Assembly: GCF_029227915.1 (NCBI RefSeq)
Contig: NC_079881.1
Location: 4,714,001 to 4,774,000, forward strand
Direction: 5' to 3'
DNA length: 60,000 bases
DNA from: Hydractinia symbiolongicarpus
Taxonomy: Eukaryota; Cnidaria; Hydrozoa; Anthoathecata; Hydractiniidae
The translations under genes and the position numbers were made by a program. The first letter of the stretch is position 1, and every line of letters starts with the position of its first letter. Below the pieces are notes generated by a model, which had not been told where the DNA came from, did not search any database, and worked only from the letters and a program-made list of their open reading frames with translations. Shown here piece after piece: positions 25,001-37,000 of this stretch.

Positions 25001-28000
25001 TCTATTCTAGTTAAAGTAATAGAGATTTGCCATACGCTCCAACAAAGTTTGAGACTGGATTGTAAAAAAAAACACAAAATTAATCCATCAATTCACAAAG
25101 TCTTACATCAGATTCTTCAACAAGACCAGTAGGGAACTTCCCTCTGTAGTCACCCAGCACTCCCCATAAGCATCCTGGTTCGACATCCTTTTTATCAAAC
25201 ACTCGAATCACATTCCCTCTTTTGAAAGATAAATATTCTTTACTTGGCGCTTGGAAATCTCCCAAAGCACGAACAAACTTTTCAAGCTATAAATAAAAAA
25301 ATAAATAAGTAAATATCCCACTATAGATCGCTGGTACGCCTACCCAAAGGCTTGTTTCGATTTAACTGTACCTCCCGCCATAGCGCAAAATGTTCACAAG
25401 AATTTTTGTTAGCGCGGGCGCACTTGCACAAAATCTCTATTCTTGTTAAAGGTGCATGCGTTAACAAAAACGCGCGAGTATTTTGCGCTATGGCGGAAAA
25501 TGCAGTCAATTGGAAAGAACCTTCCAGCCCTTAGTTTTATCTAGATATATGAAATCGAATATATAGAATTGTGGATATTTGACAAAATTGTGCTTAATAT
25601 AAAGAAAAGTAACAAATCGATGTGACATTTTAATACGTATGCGTGTGTTCTCTCTTACCGGCATCATTGAAGTTTAGGCAAAAACAAAAACACGTTGTTT
25701 TTGCCTTGTCGAGAGAAAAAGCATAGAGATAATATTGAAGACAAATCTAGGAGAACATTCTTGCTAAGATGGCAGTTCTGCAAAAATAACTGTTTGCGCG
25801 TACTATATCTTACTCAACAAATTTCACTTCAAAGTGATAAGTGAGACTTACTGCCTTGTTTAACCTAAACCATTAATAATTTTTTTACACCAGAGAAATT
25901 GGTGGGTATTGTATCCGCAATCGTATATAAAACTACTTCACAAAAAAAGTAAATACAAAACACAAACCCCTTCTGTTGCCTTCATATACATGCTGATTAA
26001 CTTTTTGATCGCTTTGGCCTGCAAAATATCAACAATCATGAATGTAAATTGCAGAACGACAACAAGACAACTCTTTTGATATTCATTTTAAAAATTTTAA
26101 AATTAGGTTTGTTTTGTAAAATGGATATCAGGGTTGCCATTCTATTTTGAAAAGAGAGATTCCAGGATATTTCTACTAAAGAAGAAATTCTTTTCGAAGG
26201 ATAGAGATATGCACATAAACTATCACAAATACCGAGATACTGTCAAACAACACAAGAATGTGTTGAATGTCAGATAATGAACAGAGAAAGATAATCAAAC
26301 TGCAGTTTGAGACGAACAGTACCTATATAGTTCAATTTGAAACGAAAAGTACATATATAGTTCAGTTTGAGAGCAAATCAAATTTCCAGGAGATTACCAA
26401 CAGAAATATTTATATTTTCAATAAAAACAGAAGTGTCTAAAAAAATTAAGGAGTTTCCAGAAGAGTGGATAGCTCGGAGAGTGGCTAGCCTGAAGAGTGG
26501 CTAGCCTGGATCTGCGCATAATGATGTATTTTACTAAAGTTCAGTTATCCAATACCTTTAACGTGTATAGTACGAATTTCTTGACAACAGTGTCTAACGT
26601 CAGTCTTTCACGACTTGCTTTGACGTCAATGACGTCGGGATATCTACAAAAAATAGCAAAAACGTGATTATCAATCAAGCATTGGACATTTGTTAAAGAA
26701 CTAATATTCTCGCTGGCACTTCCTTAGGTTGTCTGCCTCTTGAGAATAAGGAGTTTTCAAAGTTTTCTAGGTCACCTAGCCTGATTTTTAAGGTCCAACA
26801 GACACGTTGTTTCTTTAAATCTGACTGTTACAGTAAAATTCTACACGATGGGGCTTAGATCCTTCTTGGTCCTGTGAAATGTAACAGTATAAAAATAATA
26901 TTTTAAAATCCATACCCTTTTTTAAAAATGAATTTAAGCAAAGAAAAATTATCTTATGGATCAATCATTAAAATTAAAATATGCTACGCTACGTCTTGTA
27001 TTTATCATTGGGAACACGGGTAGAGATAGACAAAGCATTGCAATGCACATAACATTTCAACAAAATAAGATTTTAAAAACTCAACATAGAAATAAAAGTT
27101 ACTTGAAATGTGCTGTTGACTTCAACTCCTCTTCCAGAGTTGCCCGTGTAGCAAACCGGATACCCGAATGTGAAACAGCGAGATAGCTGTTTAAATGTCT
27201 TTCGGTGTAACCCTGTAATTAGTACATATAAAGTAAATAAAAAAATACGGAGTATTTTAACAACATTAACATAACAACATCTGAGGATGAGTTTGAATGT
27301 GATGTTTTGTTTGAAGAAATCATGAAATTGTTTTTATCACGTTCTTAACTAAACAATTTTTTAAAAGCGTAAGGAAATTATCAAATTGAGCATTTTTTAA
27401 AGTTCTACACAGCATCTCTTTGTATCACCAGGACCTGGCAGTAAAAAAGCACTGGTTAATATAAGATTGACTTGGATCCTGTTGAAAAGAAGGGAAAATT
27501 TAGTGAGGCTTAGCATGTTCTTAAGGTGTTCTTAATTGTTTATATATTTCAACAAATGCTACCACTGTTTTGTTCCTGTTATAACGATACACATTTTTTT
27601 GTTTTAACCTCTTATGACACAAATTTTCTTGTTTCGACCTCTTGCGACACAAATTTTCTTGTTTCGACCTCTTGCGACATAAATTTTCTTGTTTCGACAC
27701 AAACCTTGTTTCGACCTGTCATGACACAAATTTTCTTGTTTCGACATGTTACGAAACAAAATATCTAGTTTCGCTGTTAAGGTACAAATTCAACATACGT
27801 TCACTCGATACAATCTTGAAAAATATAATGGCAAATCTTTTGCAGCGTAGATGACAGATTCTTGAGTCATGGTTCTGGCTGTTAGTAAAATTAGTAAAAA
27901 AACAAAAAATAAAATATAATGGAATGTCTCACAAAAATCTTTTCTGAGGAAATTTTTTTTTAACTCACTGATTTATTTTTGGCTCATATTTTATTTCACG

Positions 28001-31000
28001 ATTCATACTAGTGGCCACAAGCAATTACTTTTAATCTGTTTCGCTTGGGTCAGCGTAATTTAAAACGTTTTTATTTTTATTCAGACTTAAAATTCTGACG
28101 ATCAGGTTGAAATTATTTCGTATTGACAACTTGGTGTCTGATCCTCAGAAAAAACTTTTGCGATTGAATAGTAAAATCAAAACTTACTTCAACAATAAAA
28201 ATTCTAGAAAAATATAACGGTAAGTCTTTGGCGCCATTTATAACAGTATTCTGTAGTCGTTCCGATGCAGACGCAACAGTGTCTACCATCTTCGTTAAAG
28301 AATTTGCATCTTAAATAAACGAGTGTATATGCATGTGAATGTATTAACGTATGGGTCACGTGTGTTAAATGACAATCAAGTAACATATGCGAAGTAAATC
28401 TTTATTTACCTAATAACTTTTGCATCGTGTATCTATCCTCACCAGAGAGGCGACAACATGTACGACTGCCTAAGTCTTCAAGAATCTAAAAAAATTTTGC
28501 GAATTATTCATAAATAAACTTTGCTGAGTTTACTATAATATGTTCCCTCTAAAAATAATACGTAAATAACCAAATAAATTTATTCGAGTACTATATTTAT
28601 ATAAAAAAGATATCTCATAATGAATGCCTTCCCTCCCCCACACGCCCATCCGTCCCTTACTCCCAAAGCCGTTGTTCACCTTGCTCACACGCATGTGATT
28701 AGTAGCAGATCAAATTTTCACATACCTGTCTGTAGATAAGATGCTTCAGAGTAGCATTCATTATTTCATTTGGGTAAAATATCTAAGTTAAAGAAAAAAA
28801 CTTTAAACGTCACCAACTAATAAATATGACAGTTTTATGCGAACATGCTTACAATTAGGAGATCGAAAAAGCTCTTTAAAAACTTTAAATACATAGTTTA
28901 AAGATAAAAACAAAAATTAAAATTTCGCAAAAAAAAAAACATGTTAATGTTGTTGATAAGTTCTTATTTTCCATCATGGACAATATATAATGAAACAGCC
29001 AATGTACCCGTATGCAGCAGCTGAATGCTACATGTGGTTACATTGGCTGTTTCCATGTTAGATTTGCACATTATAAACTTTTCAATGTTTAAAGCAGAGT
29101 TCGGATATGGTTAAGTACTCTTGAATTGCTTTTCCGAATTTTACGACCTGTGTGCGCCGCGATGTGGATTATTTCGTTGCGCGGACGCGCTTAAGGACTA
29201 GCGAATTTCACACACTCTCTATCTGATTTACGTGTGCACAAAAGTGGCCTTTACAGTTGCAGAGTAGTGACCATGTTACCCTTTTGTCTGTGTTTGAAAA
29301 CTAGCTTTGTTTTATAAATTTTGTCCACGATTATAGATCATAATGACTTAAGGTTATCACAAGTGAGTACATTTTGAGATTGATTTTGTGACCAGTCTTG
29401 TTTATTTGCTAGACTTAGATGTTAAAAGTAAACTCTGTATACTTTGTGCTTCCTTGGCACGAAGTAGTGGATGACTATGCGGGGGAAAGTTAAACAGACA
29501 GACAAAAAAAGGTTATTATTTTAAAGATCAAACCTCTTTTTTCAAGAAGACTTTCCACCTTGTATTTCCATACGTTAGAAAGGATTCGTTACTCCGAGAG
29601 TGCAACACTGATCTGGTCAGCATATCAGAAAACGCATTACTGTTCGGCAAGCCATCATAAATTCGAGACTGAACAAGATCGTTTGAAGCATTCTCTTCAA
29701 ATCCCTTCAGCAAATCTTTTATACCGTTCGGTGGCGCTCTGATTGATTTGTTAAAGTCTTTCTGAATAGGGGGTGGAGGTGGTGGAATACTGGGCGGCGG
29801 CGGTATATCAAGCCACTCTTTTAATCTTGGTGAAATAGCATTTCCATCAAAATGCTGGGAAAGTATTGTTTTTTTATTATCAGCACCAAATGAAACCTTC
29901 TTCGGTTGTGGACTGGGTATCTGAAAATCATCCCACTTTGTGCGACCTATAAAATCAATTTTACGCTCATATTTCGCCCCTTTCAGCTTTTTTAAACAAA
30001 AAGGGAAATAATTAAAGAGATCTGCATTTCTTTTTACACGTTTACAAAGACAGTCAATTCTAATCACAAAAAGAAAACATAGTATTTAACCCATTCGCAC
30101 CTATCACAGAAAAGCACGGACTAGGTTAGAACAATATATAAACCAATTGCAAAGACAAGTCCACATGATAAAAACAGAATGGTAAAAAGATTCCAAGGCA
30201 ATTCAAGTAGATATCAGACAAAAATAGAAGTTGTTGAGGAGGATTAATGAGTTTTAAGGAAACTTACCCTCGATCTCAACAATAGTTCCACAAACTTGGT
30301 AACTTTCTGCTCACATAAAATATCTTTTTATGTGCCTATTTTTACTTATCTGTTAACTTTGATTGGCTATTTATTTGTTTATTTTTACTATCTGACAACT
30401 TTGATTGGCTATTCATTTGTTTGTTCTTACTTATCAGACAACTTTGATTGGCTATTTACTTGCCTATTCTTACTTATCTGATAACTTTGGTTGGCTTACC
30501 ATCATTCTTGATCTTTGCCAGGGTATTTTGCAGCATTTGTTGTTGATGAAGAAGCTGATCAATCAACTGCACTTGTGAACTGTTTGAGTTTACTGATGAG
30601 TAAATGTGACTATTCGTGTTGATCGTAGTTCGTTGAGGGTAGTAGCTATCCTTCCCGCCTCCTTTAATCTTTCCCTGAAAAGTTTGCAACGATAGAAAAA
30701 ATAAAGTTAAGAAAAAAAAACTGGTTATAAACACTTACAAATACTAGGATATCAAAATCCTGGGTTAATTTGAAAAGCCGTCTTAAGACCTGTTTGTAGT
30801 GTAAATCACATATTAGAAATATTACATCATAAGCCAGGCATTATAATACCTACCACAAGGGAATCCCCATGCATGAGGTCACTGTCTTCATTATCTATCT
30901 GCCCAAACAACTGATCAATATATGCAGAAACTGAAGACGGTTTGTTACCGTAATTCACAGCATATGGTTTTTTCTGTTTTTTCTGTTGGGAGAAACGAAT

Positions 31001-34000
31001 AGAATTTTTATTCTTCTCAAAGACATTCCCAATATTTTGAAATCGACGTCGGGACGGATTCGTTAACGAGCCACCTGACTTTCCAGGACCCAGTATAGTT
31101 GGTGAGCCTTTTTGGTTTCTTCTTTCCTGCTCTGGCGAGTAAGGAGTGTATCCTGCTCTGAAGTCATTCGAGATGGAAATATCTTCCCCTTGTCTCAAAT
31201 AAGCTTGTTGTTGCTTATTTTGTGACAACATTTCACCAAGTGTATACGTTTCTGGTTCAGCTTGTCTTTTCATTTCAGAATTTTTCAAATCAACTATTTT
31301 AGAGTATAACTTATTTCCAAATGTTTTATCATGTTTCATGGTGTGATCAAGCATAGGGTCACGTGACGTACTTTTACTTGCACGTTTATCTCGTTTCTTT
31401 TTTAACTCTCCTGATCTCTGCAATACTTCTTCTAACGAATATGGCGGCTTGTTGGATTTCTTCTCTTTCTTCTTTAAAGTGTTAGCATTAGATGAATTTG
31501 TTGAAGTAGTGCTTGAATCAGGTACTGGGGGTGGTGGTGGTGGTGCTGGGGGCGGTGGTGGCGCTACTTGCTGTCTCATATGAGGTTTAGGTTTTGGGTA
31601 TGGTGCTCTAGCTTTTCGCAGTTCTTGTTGGTAAAAGTCTTCCATTTCTTGATTGTATCGTTCCTGTTCGAAATAACGCAACTTGTCCCGTTCATTTTGT
31701 TTGTTTATGAAATCATTATCACTCAACTGAATGTTATCGTACAAGGGGTAGTCATTTCGAGGTGATGGGAACAGCTCTTGCACTGGAACGTCAACAACTG
31801 GCACTTCCTGTTGACGTTGTTTAAGAATCAATGGTTGAGTTTCAAGCTCTTCGGAATAATGCTGACGCATGCGTTCAACCTTCGTTCGACTTGTAAATGG
31901 TTTGTGAGATCTAAAAAAAATTTAACTCATTACGGTAACACGAAAACATGGTTGAATGTGTCAGTATTAAGTTTTAGTACATTAAGTCTTATTGTCGATC
32001 AACAGAACTACTAATTAAACTAAAATTGAAACCCTTCTCACTATAAACTTGTATGTAAATAATAAAATGAGTGGTGGTAAAATAATAGCATAATTTTTTG
32101 TTTCAGATGAAAATAAACATCGTTAAATTTTATGCATTATATGAAAAAAAATTATTTTAATTACTCAATAATAATCTCTCTTCGAGATGAATTGATTGGA
32201 TTGCTTCTATCCAGTGACAAAATTGAACCAGCAAGGCTACATGGGAAAGCTGGAGGCTGCTCCAACACAGACACAAGGTCCAACAAGGGATCACAGCCCG
32301 CCAAGTCAAGACGACAGGATCTCTCAAATTGAAGATAAAATGACCATCCCGAAACTGCAGGGTCTGCGATGTCTCTAAAAATAAACAGTCACTTTTATGG
32401 CCTATCATATTTTTTAAATTACTGCAAAATGCAGAATGCAAAAGAAATTCATAGCGTTAAATCCCGTGAAAAGAGTTTAGTCAATGTTCTAACAGAACAG
32501 ATGTACTTGCTTTTTTTTATGACAAATTTATTCAGAGATACAAGAAAAATGTACTAAAAAAAGTGCCCTGCATTCCCTCTAACATACTTGAACCTATACA
32601 AGAAAGAAACAGAACATACTAACCTAATGTTAAGAAAAGACTTTGCCATATTTTCACCTGTGCTGCTCGACTCTACCTCAATAATACGTTGGTAACCTGA
32701 AAATTAAGAAAGCATTAGTGTATATTACGTTATGCGGTAAAAATCAATTCTTGCTGTAAGCATTCAAAACTCAAATGTAGTTATAGTGCCATAAAAAGGA
32801 GGATCCAAACCTTAATCTTTCACAAAAAACTACAGAGATGAAAACAACCGTACAACTTACTATCAGATATTAAATAAAAGAAAAAGGTTAATCATACTAA
32901 AGCTTTGTGATACTATATGATGTTAGAAACGTTTGCAATGACGAAAGGGGGATGATGTTGAGTAAGGGCGGGGTTATTTCTAGTTTTCATCACTTACTGC
33001 ACACTGCAAATTGTTATTAAATTCCATGTTTTGTGAAAAGGGTAAAAGCAGAAGGGAAATAATATGGAAGTTTGAAAATATGTACACAATCGTATATATA
33101 AATTATTTCATTCATCATTAACCAATAACTTACCATCTGCCATTTCACACTCAATTGACAAGTTTGCAAGTTCTTTCAACGCCTTCCATTCTAACAGAGT
33201 GGGTGGGAACAAACGCCCAGTTGCATCTTCATCCCAGCATAAAATTTTTCTTTGACAGTACGACTTAAAACCTCCAATACCTTGGTCAGACACATATCTA
33301 ATTTGAAAGAGTCACATTCCTAAGTTATACAATGATTTTGTCAAAAAAGCTAAGCCTTTTTCTCTATTTTAAAATTACTGTTGGCTAACTGTTAAGATTT
33401 AAAAGCAGAATAGTAATTCCATATTATCTAACTTGATCAACGTTCAAAACAATCTCTTCGTGTTTTTAGACTGTTCAATACACAGTCAATCCCTTCTTTG
33501 CTTCAAGGACTCAAGCAGTGGCTAAAAATTTTTAAGGAAATGCATCTCGAGTTACTTATCTAAACAATAAACAACACCTACTTGAGCAAGTACTTGTACA
33601 TTCTTGGTGATGGCGGGAAACAGCATAAACATAAACCCATTAATAACCAACCATACTGTAAACTTTTCTCGTTCGGATTCTTCCATGTTTGCATGCAGAG
33701 TTGAGAATAGATTTCATCACGCAACTCACGGTGACGAACACCCTAAATATGTAAAAGCAGAAAATGCAAAGAAGATTTTTTAAATATTTTATCATTTATC
33801 ACATTTAGGCTTTATATATGTAAAATAAATTAAAAGGGATATTATTTCTAAAATACTTACCTTGTTGACGATAAAATTGCCAAGAATTAATTGTCTCAAC
33901 CCGTTCATTGATGCATCTTCCATGAATCGCATGATCTACACAAGCAGAAAAAAACAACTTAAAACATCACTTCTAAATGCAAGTCTAGACAAATTCTAAG

Positions 34001-37000
34001 CAACAGCAAAACTGTGAGTTTTCTTTAAATAGAATTTATTGAAGACAATAAATATAATTGAAGACAAGTTGAAGACTCAACAAAACATGGCTTTCTCTTT
34101 ACCATTAGCAAAGATAAACGATTTTAAAGGCAGTGAGTAAGTTTTAAAGAAATTCTGCAGGTTATTGATGGCTGAAGTAATGTAGTATTATTTAACAGAA
34201 CATCTCAACCCACCAGTTTAAAAAGCATGACTGCTTCTAATGTGTCAGTATATTTCATCTTTAACAATGAACTTCTCAATGGAACTCTGGTGTAGGAGAA
34301 ATGAACATTGTCCTAAAAAGAACGAAATTTAGAATGGCTAAGTCGTTAATGTAAGCATTACAAACATATGCCGGGCAAAAAATTTAAAACAACCAGGCAT
34401 TGCAGTAATACTGAAGAATGCGATAAAAGATATTAGACCATAATGACATACCTGAAAATGCAATCTTGCAAACTTCGAGAACGGACATATATCAATATCG
34501 CCGGGCAAAGAACGTTGAGCATAATCCCATGGTGTAACATCACTAACACCACATATGTGATAGTCAAGATGCAAAGGCTCCCATGCTAAGATAAAACAAA
34601 AAAATTTGTTGATAATATACAATATCAACACAACCATCAATACAACTATAGAAATGTCTCTCTTTATTTTCAAATTGATAAATTTACCTTGCAACCTTGA
34701 AAATATGACCGCCAGATCAGGAGGAATATCAAATCGTGTAACATCAATGATTTTATCATAAGCCTGTTAAGAAATTGAAAAAGATGACTTTTTACTGACA
34801 CCTATATAATTTGTCTTATTTACAAAATGAGATAAAGTTTTAACAACACCAATAAGATCAGCAAAAACAAGAAAGAACAAAGATGAACAATAAAACAATA
34901 AACAATATAAGTAAAAATAAAATCAATAGAATAAACAACAACAATAATAACAACCACTGTTGCACACAAAAAACTTTATAGCTAAATGACGTACCAATCT
35001 ATCACTGTAATGAACTTGTGACAAATACTCCCGTTGTCGTTTTGAAATTCGATGTAGCTCGTTGGTTCGGCTATGCACAAAATGTTTGCGATATTTGTAC
35101 ATCCTGTATAAAGCTTGAAATTTGATTATACCACGCATAGCTCGTTGATACCGCTTTCTAAACAAGGCATAAAGGTACATGCAGTACGCAATTTTTTTCC
35201 TTTACTCTGAGAACATGGGTAAATGAACAAGCTGCAAACCCTATGGTAGATCCAGTATATTTTTGTTCTGATAAACATATTATCCTTAGCCTAGTGATTA
35301 AAATTTTAAAAAGGATTTTCACGAAAAATAAAAACAAAATATTTAGAAAAAGATGTGTTAAAACGCAAGCATATATCTAGTATTCTTTTAAGTTTAAAAG
35401 CATGGAAAACATATATACATAATGACTTAACAATATTTACCTCTCCACAAATCCTCTTGTATGGCTTTGCAGAACAACAACGGAAATCTGTTTCCGAATA
35501 TAGGCATTTTGAGCAATCCATCTTTTTACCTACACAATTTTAGGCATTCGTTAATGTATCAATCTTACTCAACAAAACTGTTTTTACATTAGCAAACAAA
35601 TTTTCCACACAAAAGTATATCACTAGATTACCTACACAAAAGTATATCACCAGATTACCTACACAAAAGTATATCACTAGATTACCTACACAAAAGTATA
35701 ACACCAGATTACCTACACAAAAGTATATCACTAGATTACCTACACAAAAGTATAACACCAGATTACGTCATCAACCTACTAAATCAGAATATTTGTGCAC
35801 AAAAAACAAATTGTATATACATTATTTTGTTGTTGTGTTAGTCATTATTTTTTATTATTTTATCAATTTTAGAACTTTACAACAGATCTGGCAAACAAGT
35901 ATAACAAGAAATATTTACAATTCAAAACCTAATTTTTAGAAATTTGTACTTAACAGATACTGACCGTTTTTCATACTTTTCATACTAACTGTTTTTTTGT
36001 ATCAGTCAGGTAATAATAACAGAAACAATTCAGAGTCAAAAATAGCGCTGGGTATTCCAGTTTTTTAAGCTTTTTTAGAATACTACAGTAAAGCATCAAA
36101 CAGATCAATGTGAAACATTGCGTTTTAACAATAGCAACCTACATTCTTCTGTATAATGATGGCATTTTCCCTCAACTTTTGATAACGAACTTCCTCAAGA
36201 TGTCTTTCACATTTTTCTCGCATAAAGACCTAAAAAAAAACAAAAAATAATGTTTAAGATATATATACATTTGTTTATAAATTATCACTTTCAAAGAAAA
36301 AAAACTTTGTTTACCATCGATTGTCCAATTTGAAAATCATCTTTAAATTCTGGATAATTTTGCGCAATACACTCACAGATTTTTTTGGTATTGTCATATG
36401 GTTGATTCCGTAAACTTAATTTTTGAGGTCCATGTAAACAGAAATATCTATAAAAATAAATACATAATACACAAAAACATTTCTGTTAAATAAATACCGT
36501 TCAGTGGTAGGGCATAAAATGTATGTGGTATTTTTAATTAGTCATAAATTTCTTTGTGCATGACATTTAATAATAAAATGTGTGACTTTGCTTAGCTTTT
36601 AATAAAGATTCTGTTGAAACAAATGATTTTTTCTTGATTTTTTTGATTTCCTAGAATTTTCTGCTATTATTTTTGTCAATAAGTCATAATAGAACAGTGT
36701 TGTGTTTCATATCTTGTTATTAAAGGCACTGACAAAGTCATTTTCCAAAATTAGTTTTGACAATGTGTTTGTATTATCTTGTTCTCTCATTGTGACAAGT
36801 GTCAACCCTTGAATATTTTAAACTCAGAAGTTATTAGTCAAATACACACTTCAGTTATTGTGGTAACTAAAAGTAGTTAAATTTTGATAAATCTTCAAAA
36901 AATATACGATAAAGTAATTATTGTTATTATTTAGTCTAAAGTTTTACTGCCACCTTAATCTGACTTACCATGCTTTTAAAATCGTTCCACTACAAGCTCA

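Larger units (their letters stand above)
25968..28782 (-). other. MYO15: Segment between linker and SH3
   Basis: Exons 28726-28782, 28410-28485, A or B, 27103-27212, 26556-26643 and 25968-26018 (residues 1736-1903). They match the vertebrate MYO15A stretch that runs from the FYP motif (here [17 protein letters not shown]) through [11 protein letters not shown] and the [18 protein letters not shown] helices to the SH3 domain. It resembles a partial FERM/PH-like fold. The 51-base exon 25968-26018 is among the smallest in the gene. Confidence 0.8.

Noticed and set aside
27526-27854. Overlapping plus-strand open frames with Phe-Leu-Val-Ser-Thr repeats
   Set aside because: They are translations of the 30-bp minisatellite and run over alternative exon B on the other strand.
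32132-32441. Several frames around 32.2 kb on both strands
   Set aside because: They overlap the myosin exon 32165-32374 in other frames; the exon frame is fixed by phase and similarity.
35540-35758. Minus-strand frame with repeated YFCVGNLV
   Set aside because: It is the 27-bp minisatellite read in one frame (27 is divisible by 3); it has no flanking coding context of its own.
35605-35766. CRISPR-like array of regular repeats
   Set aside because: Units are contiguous with no unique spacers, in a eukaryotic intron; they form a minisatellite.
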